This document shows, one piece after another, positions 46,884 to 58,400 of a stretch of 64,000 nt of DNA. Made by a program: the position numbers and the translations under genes. Within the stretch, counting starts at the first letter, position 1; each line of letters opens with the position of its first letter. The notes below the pieces were generated by a model. It had not been told where the DNA came from, did not search any database, and saw only the letters and a program-made list of their open reading frames with translations. The stretch is from Albugo candida (taxonomy: Eukaryota; Oomycota; Peronosporomycetes; Albuginales), in assembly GCA_040437565.1 (NCBI GenBank), contig JBDOQK010000074.1, positions 62,001 to 126,000 on the forward strand, given 5' to 3'.

Positions 46884-46910
46884 CCCTAAATCCTAAACCC
46901 TAAACCCTAA
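46884..46910. repeat. Interstitial telomere-like repeat (CCCTAAA type)
   Basis: Nearly four CCCTAAA units, one with a T for C change. The plant-type TTTAGGG unit is also the oomycete telomere repeat. It lies inside the DNA transposon, downstream of the transposase. Confidence 0.9.
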
Positions 46911-47165
46911 TTTTCCCACTGATGGAGGCCATATTTACGCTTTGATAGGAAATTCTAGTTTAATCCAGAGAAACAAGGCAACTTTCAGAGCCTTATCAAT
47001 TATCCAAGAATCATCCAATTTAAAATCCAAGCCTTCTGTTTTGAAGCTCTAGACTTTATCTATCATTTAAAATCTCCGTTTTTGTTATGCGATAATTTAT
47101 GCGTGAAGAGTAGTGAATTTACTAAGGCCTAAAAAGTTACAGGTTATAGGTGGTGTGCACTGTAC

Positions 47166-48180
47166 GTACGCCAGAACTGGCTAAGCAGCAAATGAAAATT
47201 ATACCTTTCGCGCAGCCGACCCCACATGGTGACATTTTGCAGCATATCAACTGGAAGATCTCATATTACACCCTTCGGAAAGTATTTGAACAGGTTAGTT
47301 TATGATATTCCTTTCTTCCTACGTGTTTTTCCAATCACTAAAGTTTCGCAATTGCAGCTAGAAAAAGCTTCATGTCCAACGGCAACCGGCGCGAAGCCAT
47401 GCTCTTTTACTTATATGACTAAATACTTTCAATTATAAAAATAGAATCTATATCAACAAATAATAAATAATTAAAAAAAACGATTTTTCATTTTCTCAAC
47501 AGCAACAGTCACCTTTCCAACATTCTAATCTTTAGAGTCTCTACTAATAACCTACCATATACAGATATCAGGAAAAGAACGTACCTACGCTAGAACAATA
47601 TAACAAAAGGGAGCCGCTATGGCCACAGACATTAATACTACGGCCACGGACAAAACTACTACGGCCACAGACAATTGATCTAACCAATCACAGCTTACAA
47701 AATTATATTGTTGCAAAGTACGCCAGAACTGGCGAAGCAGCAAATGAATATTATAACTTTCGCGCAGCCGACCCCACCTGGTGACATTTTTCAACATATC
47801 AACCGCAAGATCGAACATATCACATCCTTCAGAAAGTATTTGAACAGGTTAGTTTATATATACCTTTCTTCCCACGTGTTTTTCCAGTCACTTAAGTTTC
47901 GCAATGACAGCCATAAAAAAGCTTAATGTCCAGTGGCAACCGGCGCGAAGCCATGCTCTTCTACTTATATTACTAAATACTTTTAATTCTAAAAATAGAA
48001 TTTATATCAACAAAAATTAAATAATTTTAAAAAAACGATTTTTTATTTTTCTCAACAGCAACAGCCACCTTTCCAGCATCCTAATCTTTAGTCTCTAGTA
48101 TTAAGCTACCATATACAGATATCAGGAAAAAAACCGTACCTACGCTAGAACAATATAACAAAAAAGCGTAAGAAACAGAA
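47166..48180. repeat. Direct duplication of about 440 bp around an internal transposon end
   Basis: 47166-47605 and 47717-48160 are close direct copies (shared CGCGCAGCCGACCCCAC, TGTCCAACGGCAACCGGCGC-type stretches and ACCATATACAGATATCAGG). The second copy is preceded by a full terminal-repeat arm at 47609 in the same orientation as the left end of the transposon. Confidence 0.85.
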
Positions 48181-48323
48181 TGAGCTCTGTATAAAAGTAG
48201 ACAAGTGACCTGATTGGCGAGCGTACTTAACAACGATTAAATTTTGTGAGCTGTGATTGGTTAGATCAATTGTCTGTGGCCGCAGTATTAATGTCTGTGG
48301 CCATAGCGGCTCCAAACTACTTA

Positions 48324-50640
48324 ATGACGAGTCCTAACTAAGTTTGAGTAGCCCATTTCATGGAGACCGCTACAAATAACCAATTCTATCCATTTAGGCC
48401 ATGTCCACGATCTGGAAGACAAGAATTGTCTTCGATCTCATGGGCAGTTGTGCTTAACTACTTGAAGCTAGGTTTATTTGTGTTAGTGAAATGTTTGACT
48501 GCTGTCTTGCAGCGATGATGGCAAGAATCGGTACATCTTAGTATTCATTTTTGTCGACTATTCCAAAACCGATAACGGCACGTAGCCTCGTCAGCGTTTG
48601 CTTGCCCAAAAACTTTGCATACTTCTCGACATAGAACACCTTAACGCGGTAAGACACGTCGCAGCGGGGTACAACGCTAACGTGTTCCACCGAGCAGAGA
48701 ACACGTAGTCTCGCCATCGTCTGCTTGGCCGAACCATCGCATACTTCTTGACGTACCAGAAGATATAATATAAATGTCTCCGCAACGGTCGTTGGCATAC
48801 TGACATCAGCAATTATGACCGATCTAACAGCTGCAACCTATGCGTACACTATTGCGTGAAGTCGGCCCGATCACTGGCTCTGGCATGATGATGGGCATAG
48901 TCTCACAGCAATTTTAACTAGGCTTGACCCGCTTACAAAATTAGATTGTCTGGGCTTCATCAATTCCTTCAAAAATATCGCGTCCGCTGATTTCTCAAAT
49001 GTATCGTCCCTACGTACTTGGTCTGGGCGTCAAATAATAGATTGTCGAATCCTGGAACCATGGTTTATTGAAATGTTGTCCCCTTAAGTGTGATTGTTGT
49101 GAATGGGTCAAATGGTTCTGGAGCACTTTATGTCTTCAATGAGAAATATGGATAAAATAAAAAGCGTGTTCGGGAGGTCAAGATCGCTATGCTAAGAAAA
49201 AATGACCATCACATAATGACCCACATATCGATGACTCAATCGACTGCCACTAAAGCTGTATTATCTACCAAAGCTGATGCACGTGTCCAAGGAAACTCGA
49301 TGCACGTGCAAAGAAAGATTTTGGAACCTCTGTCTGGTTTTTATGTGAAAGATGCCCTATATTGCACGTTTAAACAATTGAACTCCGCGTTGCCGATATA
49401 TATTTGGCTGCGCACCCAGATGTACCAGTTTCACTAATAGTTATGCAACGATGATGGTCATAGCGGATGTAATGGTTTGATGCAAATCATTTGGCTCCAT
49501 GAGTATGACTTTGTAACCTGATAGGCTCCTTTGTCAATACACAAAGGTCTACGTCACAATAAAAGTGCAAAACGCTGTGGTATGTGCATTACAGCCTCGT
49601 ATCAACACGCTGTTGCACTCCTGCGATATCACAATCTCGTATTGGAGATGTGCAAAACTGATCAACCGTAGAAAAGTCTTGACCTGCATGATGCAATGGT
49701 CGAAAGATCTCCAAAACAGAAATGGATCACTAGCTGTAGTTCGTCAATTTCGGATTGTACGCTGTTTTTTATCCGTCGCATGCCTTCATTCGTCAACATC
49801 AGGCTTCATCATAAATTTCTTTGTGTACTGACGGCACGGTCGATTGATTTTTTGCAATAGTATATATAACCACAAACCTGAGAATATAACATTAGAAGTC
49901 GGATACGTGACACTTAACCCCATGCTGTCATTACATTGTTTGTAACGTGATTTGCTTTGATGAACTTCTACAAGATACATTTGTGGAAAGTGTTTCCAAA
50001 GGGTTTGGCTTCGTGTATCTCGTAGAAGCTTGATCCCGATTCTTGGGATCATAAACGGACTGTTTCTATTTCCATAATAATTTTTACATCATGAAGTGAG
50101 CGCACTGACAGAGCCATTGCTGTGAGCTTCTTGCAGCGTACCGAGTCTTAACGATTTGGATATGACCGGAAAGTGCCAAAAGTGTGTTATCTTGCTGCAT
50201 TGCAATTCACCAAAGAATTAGGTATTTGTAGTGGAGACCACAAAAATTCATATTGACATCTTGTATCGATAATATAAAGTTACGGCCACCAGGAGACTTC
50301 ACTTAGCTTTCTGGATGAATCGAAAATTTGATCATGACAAAATAGCCGTCAGCGTTGTCAACCCTCCTACCTTAACCTAGAAATCGTTACAAAGAATGCA
50401 ATCGACATTTCCAAACTTATATATTCTTTGATGATAACGCTCGAAAAAGACACTCAGCATGTTTTATTACGATCGATACCGTCCCTAAACAAGTATTGCG
50501 GGAGCGTCATAAATAAAAATTGGTTAGCCTTGATACGATCAAACACACTGTGGTGGATAATGGCGGTTAAACGGAAATGAATCGGATATGTAACGTATCT
50601 GTACATCATTCTATTAAGAACAGTATGGTACAAGTAGATG
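48324..50640. other. Interval without a supported gene
   Basis: Short ORFs only. A minus-strand frame at 48798-48538 contains a two-fold internal repeat of about 50 bp (48577-48632 and 48693-48752) encoding KQTxxRLR-type units. 49189-49437 and 50052-49786 are unrecognised. Confidence 0.4.
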
Positions 50641-53370
50641 TATGGCACAAATCAGTCTTGTTCATATCTATTGCACAATAAAGCAATGGCTGTGGGCGAA
50701 ACGTTTCTTAAGGCTTAGACTAACTAGTACGGTGAACTAACGACCTTGGGAACACAATATACATACTTTTGCTTTATACTGCTGCGTAGTGTTTCTAGAT
50801 CATTCTAGCCCGCTGATCAAGGGCCTCGAGTAGTCTAATCCGGAGACCACCACACACAGGAAAACCACAAAATCAGTGCACACAGAAAGCGATATTCTTG
50901 GCGCTTCCGATGAGAGAGAACGATAAACTGCTGATGTTGAAAAATGATATATATTCGCTTAGTTCGAGACACAGCGGGAATCCAGTCTAGCGGTATAATC
51001 ACGGCTTGGATGGTACGTCAGGGATAGAAACGATACATACCATGTTAGGCCACGTGAAGAGAAAGTTCTAGCAGATATATGAGAATAGTATACCGACTTC
51101 AGCAATTGCCACCAATCAAATAGCATACCTTTCTCTTGGTAAAGCGACAGATTATGATCCCAAGCCCCATAGAGCAAGGTGCTCTAAATCACTTCCAAGC
51201 GCCGCGCATGTCCCAAGCCGACAATGACGGATCTATTACAGGACCCGGCGCGAGCGAGGCTGTTATCGGGCTGCTGGAATCGATGACGGAGATGTAGGTG
51301 GACATCAGAGCTCGCCTTGACAGGCTAGAAGCTCGAAGGGTAGAGGATGACCAAGCTTCGGTTGTATCTGCAGATAGCGGCACCTTTCGCACTTACGTGG
51401 AGGCACGCATTGGACTCAGCCGTAGCATGACGCTGGTCTCGAAGCCACGATAAATCCAGCGCAACAGCATGAAGCAGGACATAAGCAACAAAGAGCAGCT
51501 GGAGCGGGAGTGGGACTAGAAATGCGCGCACAGAAACCAAAAGAACCCGCGTTCAGACAGACACAAACGCCGGCGTGCTTCGCATCGTCAATTGTACCAC
51601 GAATCAGTGATTTTAAAGTTGTCAATTGAGAGCTTCGAAGGAAAGGAAGTGTACTCTGGGCTCGGTGGTGATTCGGTCTTTGGAGAAAGAGATTTCTTCG
51701 CAAGGTTAGAATCACTTAAGAGCTCATTGGGTGCTTATGGTCTAAAGGCATTAAGCTGGACGTTCTTGGAAGGTACTTGACTGGCAAACTTGGCTAACAC
51801 TTCCACATCCAGATGGATAACGGATAAATATAGAGCTTGGCCCCAAGTTCTCAACATCCTAGGCATTCAATCTGTCAACCATGGAGAAGAAAAAAAGATT
51901 CAGTTCCATAAAACCATCACATGATAATATGATGTTTATGATGGCTATGAAGGATGCTGTTGGTGATGCATCATATCAGGTGCTCGAAAATATTGCTAAA
52001 TATGCCTTCTCGTCAAGTTCATACCAAGGAGTTCTACTAGCGCGTGAAAATCCGCAGCGAGACGATCTTCTGAGACAAGCAGAGGAGTTGGTGCACTTTG
52101 CCAAGGTGAATGATCCTACACCTATCTTTGGATGCAAGAGAGCCTTATATGCTGTCAAGAGAAATGGAGATGGTGGACCTAGACACAAAGCACGGCGCGA
52201 GGGCAAGAAGCCAGGTGCTTGCTTCCAATATGGGAAGGAAGGGCACTACAAGCGCGATTGCCCAAGCAAGGAGCAGAGGATTTTCACTCTGGCCGTCGCA
52301 GATGGTATGGACTCCACATCGCATTGATTTTCGACAGTGGGTCGAGTTGTCACTTAGTGACACAGCTTCAAAAAGTCGAAGAGTGCGATGAAGAGTGCAT
52401 GCCCTCGAACTGAGATAGCATCCGGATGCAACTTAAAAGAAGCGATAACTTCATGGCTTGCGTTGACGGTGAACTTCACCAAGTCAGGCTACGTGAAGTA
52501 TATTATGCAGACAGCCTCCATGGGAATATCATTTCGTATGGAAATATTGAGGAGATTGGGTACGAGCTATCCTAGAACGGACATAAACGTTACGTTTTCT
52601 GTCGCAGTGATGGATGCAAACGTTTTCGTGTGGACAAGTGTACGAGAAATGTATTCGTGGTGAAAGTTGTCGAGACTGATTTGTAGCAAGACAACGATTG
52701 CGTTACCATGGCTCTCAGTGAAACATTGCTTCAGCCGGACTCATATATACAATCAGGCAGTATGCTGGATTTCCACTCACGCTTCACTCATCTGTCGTAT
52801 TACACATTCAAGCGCACGGCAGGTGACCCAGAGAATCGAATCCGTCTTACGACCAAAGAAAGAACGACGTGTCTTACATGTGATCATGATAAACAAAGAC
52901 ACAGTCATATGGACACGGAATTGAACGCGCCCATTATCAGACTTGGCGGTGTCATATGCAGTGACATCAAGGTACCAATCACGCCGACCGATAGACTTGG
53001 AAACCGGTACATGATTAATTCATTGACCACAAGATTAATTACTGCCACGTTTTCCTCGCCAAGACAAATGACAAGGCAACGAAGCAGCTTGAGCAGTTTC
53101 TCGTCTACTTTGAGAAGCGATTTGAATCCGCGATCCACTGCCTACGCATAGATGGGAAGTGTATACAAGGCGGCCGATTTGTTTTGCAAGAATAAGGGTG
53201 TTTGTCGACAGCTATCGGAGTCCGATAATCAGGAATCCAACGGAAAGGCGGAGCACATGCACTAAACGATAGTGAATATGGTACGCTCCATGACTTTTGG
53301 GCCTGGCTTACCTCTGAGTTTATGGGGCGATGCGGCAGAATAATCAGCGTACATTATCATTTTCAGCCCA

Positions 53371-53470
53371 NNNNNNNNNNNNNNNNNNNNNNNNNNNNNN
53401 NNNNNNNNNNNNNNNNNNNNNNNNNNNNNNNNNNNNNNNNNNNNNNNNNNNNNNNNNNNNNNNNNNNNNN
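53371..53470. other. Assembly gap (100 N), no overlap detected
   Basis: Inside the copia pol region; flanks are different sequences. Confidence 0.9.
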
Positions 53471-53609
53471 AGGTGGGAAAAAGAACCCACCGCGTGAGAT
53501 ATTCAGGGCGGTTTACCACACACTGATCAAATGCCCCACTTCACACGAAATGGTTCTTTGAAGCGAAAACAAATGTGGATGGTGATGTGGAACGCTACAA
53601 GGCACGCAT

Positions 53610-54125
53610 AGTAGTGTGCGGTAAGGGTCCGTACCCAGTTCAATCGGTTAACCACTTGAGCGCACGGACCCCCTGCCGGAGGTCGTTAGTTCGATCCCAG
53701 GCAGTGTGGGCAGCGGTTTGAGCCCACCCAAGCAATAAGCTTGGAAATTAACTGCCTCCCTAGGTTTGAAGTCAGACTTAAGTGATATTCACACGGTCAG
53801 GGGCTCATGATAGGATAAGGAAGGTAGTTGAAGAACCAGATAAACAGTGTAATGAAATCCTTGANNNNNNNNNNNNNNNNNNNNNNNNNNNNNNNNNNNN
53901 NNNNNNNNNNNNNNNNNNNNNNNNNNNNNNNNNNNNNNNNNNNNNNNNNNNNNNNNNNNNNNNNGCCCACCCAAGCAATAAGCTTGGAAATTAACTGCCT
54001 CCCTAGGTTTGAAGTCAGACTTAAGTGATATTCACACGGTCAGGGGCTCATGATAGGATAAGGAAGGTAGTTGAAGAACCAGATAAACAGTGTAATGAAA
54101 TCCTTGACAAAGTAGTGTGCGGTAA
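53610..54125 (+). mobile_element. tRNA-like SINE with 15-bp target duplication
   Basis: AGTAGTGTGCGGTAA occurs at 53610-53624 and again at 54111-54125. Between them, after collapsing the 143-bp contig overlap, lie about 243 bp. The 5' part (53625-53720) looks like a decayed tRNA: an A-box-like region (CCCAGTTCAATCGGTTAACC) and a B-box-like TAGTTCGATCCC about 45 bp later. The 3' part is unrelated. Target duplications of this length are typical of LINE-driven SINE insertion. It interrupts the copia reverse-transcriptase sequence, which resumes after the second copy. Confidence 0.8.
53865..53964. other. Assembly gap (100 N) with unmerged overlap
   Basis: 53722-53864 equals 53965-54107 (143 bp), inside the SINE. 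Confidence 0.93.
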
Positions 54126-54716
54126 TGAAAAGGCGTGTGGAGATAACTGTACGATGACATTTGCCGCTGTCGTGGATATGATCACAAGGAATGTAATTTT
54201 GCCGTTATAGGAGATTCATGGCGTTACAGCGATACATAGAGATGTGTGAAATGCATATATCAAGGCGCCTACGGAGCCGGATATCGACATATATTCATAT
54301 GTCCCATAGGTTATGATTGTGGAAAAAGAGGAGCTTCAGAGACTCGTTCTTCAGCAAGTTGGAGAGGTGGTTCTACAGCTTCGGCGTAGTCCCTATGGGC
54401 TAAAGCAAGCAGGACGGCTTTGAGCAAAAGTATTGATACAGAATTATTGCACTCGGGTTTTGCGCAATGTGTCACGGAAACATGTCTCTACTACAAAGCT
54501 GACGGATGCATGAATTTTCTGATCCTCATCCGTTATTTTATAAGAATACATTCCTTATGAAGCAAATTCGAAGATCGTGTTAAGATTGAGTAAAATGTGG
54601 GCTTGGTCGTTTATCTCTCGCTTCCAAACGCGTACTTTCCGTAGAATTTCCAGCACGCGTCAAAATTTACAGGCAGATTTGATGCCTCATAATACTTCAT
54701 GTCATCACCCTTATGC

Positions 54717-55221
54717 TCATCCTTTTTTTTCTGGGTCATAGAGATAAGGACTTGCCAATGCCTCTTGTGGTGAATTGATATTATCAAAGCCGTCTGGTAG
54801 TGTTACGTTCATGGGTGAAACAAGTCCACCGTAAGCACCTTCGTTAACAGGACAGCGATTTTGCAAAGCATCATTAGGGTCCTTAGTACCATTTACGTAA
54901 AATGCCAATACAAATTCTGACTCTTCACTATCTTGATAATACACCGGTGCTATTTCATTAGCCATCCCCGATCGCAATTTCCAAGCCATTCTATTACTTA
55001 TTCTATGCAGTTTTATGCAATCACCGCTCTCGAAATGATGATACGCTGTTGAAAGTGCGAGCATCGTGATACAATACGCTTTTCATCGATGCATCTTCAC
55101 TGGGTTGAAGGTTCGTCGACATTCGATTATAAGTAAGAACTCCTTGATGATTCAATGCGGAAGCTGCATTATCCACGCCGTTCCATTGTGAATTCCTAGA
55201 ACACTGGGACAACGTTTCCAA
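54717..55221 (-). CDS. Unrecognised protein-coding remnant or partial gene
   Basis: Two overlapping minus-strand frames encode protein-like sequence: 55221-55040 (GVDNAASALNHQGVLTYNRM and NLQPSEDASMKSVLYHDA) and 55064-54717 (WKLRSGMANEIAPVYYQDSE, ESEFVLAFYVNGTKDPND, GAYGGLVSPMNVTLPDGF, ending EKKG). The change of frame lies near 55.06 kb; a single-base shift or an unresolved short intron could explain it. The composition is that of a real, perhaps secreted, protein. It lies between two copia elements, which may have split a host gene. No family recognised. Confidence 0.42.
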
Positions 55222-55431
55222 GCATCGGAACCGTACTTTGAGATTATGGAAGTAAACCTACAAAATGCACAGTACACTAGTCGTAACCTTTTTTCCTGCA
55301 TCTTTTTGTATCAGAGTTTTGGAAGGAAAGTGTGCTACACCTATGTTGGCCTAGTCAGTTATTCTTAGCTTTTTCATTTTTTGTCCAATAGATTTTATTG
55401 CTGACAATCCCGAGGATATCCTTAGATATGT

Positions 55432-58400
55432 TGAAGCTGATGTCCCTGAACCACTGTGGAACACATCAGGCTAATCAATTTGCAGCTATTGAACAATAAA
55501 TTACTGTCTGTGGGCGTCTAGTACGAGAAGGCTTAGGCTAGCTAGTAAAGTGAACTAAGGACCTCCTACATTAAATATATCACCTTCAAAATTATATCTT
55601 AAGTGCTCAAAAGGTTATGAGCCCAAGTACTCAGAACACGGTCGATGAACTTCTTGGTGATGACAATTACTTCAGATGGGAGTTCAATGCGCGTATGAAG
55701 ATGATGAAGAATGGTTTGCTGAATCATATTGAAAAGTCGGAGTCACTAAAGCGAAGATCCTGCAGCTTTGACAATCTGGAAAGTCAACGGCCTCAAAGCT
55801 TTCGCAATTATTTTAATGTTAATCAGCCCGAGCCTCCAAGCAATGGTCAGAGGCGCTTCTACAACCTCTCAGTTATCGGAGATTCTAAAGAATTTTTACC
55901 TTCGAAATAGTATGCAGAACAGAGTACGGAATCAGCGAAGACTTCATGAATTCAGAATGGGAAAGGGTCAGAATATTATGGAACATTTCATGAAATTTGA
56001 TGAATTATGCCTTTCGATGCAAGCTTGTGCGGATGTGATTAATATGGATGAGCAATTAGTAATATTGCTTCGGAGTCTCTCGGATGAGTACGATCAGATA
56101 ATCAAGATTATTGAAAATGTCCAAGCGATGGAGCTTTTTCAAGCAAAAAAAATGCAGCAGCGGGAGTATGAACTATTCGTGGAAAAAGAGACAGGAGAAA
56201 TTGCTCTAAAAGCAATGAAGAAGTCGGAAAAAATCGACGCAAGAAAATCTCTTCAAATGACTTACAAATTCGAAGGAAAATGTTATCACTCTGACAAAAT
56301 TGGACATAAGAATGCAGACTATTGGAAGAATGTAAAACACAAGAAGAAGTATAATGAAAAAGCATTCACAGTGTGTGAAGACATGGCGCAAGTTGGCTGC
56401 TCGGTAGTGAAGCAAGCAGCTCAATATGCCCATTGAAACAAAGAAGAGTTCAGTAAAATCCGACCACTCAAGAACGATATGTATGTCTCTAATGCCAATG
56501 GAAGCAAAGTTTTGGCAGGAGGCATTGGTACAGTTCCAGTTATTCTGAAAAACAAAACGCCAATTCGGATTGAAAATGTACTATATGTACCAGAACTGGA
56601 TCGCCGATTGCTATCTATCCCAGCATTAGCAGAAAAAGGACTAGATGTCTCTTTTGGAAGAGGAATATGTCAAATCAGAGAAAATGAACGAGTTGTAACT
56701 CAAGCCACAAAAAAGGGAAGGTTTATATGATGGAGTGTTTATAAATGAATTAGCACTTGTAAGAACATCCGGTAAAGAGATACATGATCAATAACTATCA
56801 AGTTTCAGTGTATGGCATGCTCGACTGGGACATTTACCTTCCAAGAAAATTGAATCTTTGTAGCACTGTGTTGATAGTTTCATGATAAAATCGATGTCAA
56901 AACGAGAAAGAGACGAATAAGTCATTTATGAAGGAGGTATCAATGGGAAATCTTTTGTGCACCCGTTCTCAAAGTCAGGCCATGGTCAAGTAAAAAGCAA
57001 GTCCGTTCTTCAACTAATACATAGTGACGTAGTGGGACCAATGGAAACGAAGTCTCAAGGTGGAGCAATATTTATGGTAACTTTTATTGATGATTATTCT
57101 AAATGTGTAGTGTCATCTTTCATTCCACACAAATCTGAAGTGATCTATCTGTTCCTCGATTTCAAAGCAATGATAAAAAACCAATTGAATTTAAAAATCA
57201 AGTGTATTCGAACCGACAATAGTGGCAAATTTATCAGCAATTTGCGAATATTTGCAATAGTGCCGGTATTATACACCAAACAACAATTCCGTACTCGCCA
57301 CAGCAAAATGGAATGGTTGAACGAATAAATCGGACCATTACGGAACGTGCGAATTTCATGATAAATCACATGCAAGTAGAGAAGAAGTGATGGACTGAAG
57401 CCACGAATACTGCAGTTTACATCACGAAACGAGCTGCGTGTGCCTCCTACCCAGACAAGACACCATACGATATGTGTTTTGGTAGCAAGCCAAGTCTGAC
57501 TTATTTACGGGTAAATGGTGCCCGAGGTTTTGCTTATATTAATAAATCAAGACGGATGAAGCTGGGTAGGAAGGCGATGAAATGTATGTTCCTTGGATGT
57601 TCGGACATTATGAAAGGATTCCGCGTATGTAATTTTGAGTCGCAGAAAATTGAGATTACTCTTTTAGCGCAATTTCAAGAATTAGCCGAGACAAAGTATA
57701 TTTAGGTTGTCATCAGAGATAAATCATCTGGAAAAAATCGAAGTGGTTGTCAGTGCGACTATGAAAGCGAAAAAGTACCGATTAGGAGAATTCCGCATGT
57801 CTAGAGCATGGATGTAGATCCGACTGAATAGTCAACAGATGCGAACGAAGATTTGACGAGGTATTCGAATCAGGAGCAGCAATCTTTGAATGCTTATCAG
57901 TCATCTCCCAACGTCGATGTGGATTACGCGGAAGACGATCTTAGCAGTATTCAGCCCATTGTTCCCAGGGGCAGACTGGTTAATTTGAACGTTACGTTAC
58001 CCGGTTCCTGGAAACCCTCCAATTGGACACGATGTCTCTCTAGCACTTCCCCCAAATCAATCATCGCAAGCATTAGTTCCAGTGGAACCGTCAACTTCAA
58101 TCCTTCTAGTAACAAATTCTGATACCATGACACGTCCAGCCAGAGATATCGCACCGAATACGAACAAGGGAATGCGGCAATGGATGCTCCATCATCCAAT
58201 CAAGAGAAACTGGAGTCACCTGAATCAGTGTTATGGTATATGACAATCCAGGACGAGCTTTTAGCACTGACAGAAAAGCAAACGTGGACAGATGTAACAA
58301 AGAAGCCAGACAAAAAGGCGATAAGAAGCAAATGGGTCTTTACAATCAAACGAAATGAACACGGTGAAGTTGAGCGGTTCAAGGCACGATTGGTTGCACT

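Larger units (their letters stand above)
44189..48323 (+). mobile_element. 4.1-kb DDE transposon with 8-bp target duplication
   Basis: The element is 44197-48315, flanked by ACTACTTA on both sides (44189-44196, 48316-48323). Terminal repeats of about 80 bp start GGGAGCCGCTATGGCCACAG and contain ACAATTGATCTAACCAA. The left half codes a transposase. The right half has a telomere-like tract, a 440-bp direct duplication and an additional internal end at 47609. An 8-bp duplication rules out Tc1/mariner (TA) and points to a family with 8-bp sites. The unmerged overlap at 46590-46867 slightly inflates its length. Confidence 0.82.
50641..54550 (+). mobile_element. Ty1/copia retrotransposon, broken (fossil)
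   Basis: The left end has an LTR-like stretch related to the LTRs of the 55.4-60.1 kb element (GGCTTAGACTAACTAGTACG followed by GTGAACTAACGACC). Then come a gag region (about 51.2-52.3 kb, with LDRLEARRVEDDQASVVSA and a CCHC knuckle CFQYGKEGHYKRDC at 52.23 kb), protease and integrase pieces (52.3-53.3 kb), and reverse-transcriptase pieces (53.5-54.5 kb, including SPYGLKQAGRL). No right LTR was found. It has many breaks, a gap, and a SINE inserted in its pol region. Confidence 0.75.

Noticed and set aside
53627-53720. Functional tRNA gene
   Set aside because: The arms do not fold into a proper cloverleaf and the sequence is followed by a SINE body with target duplications.
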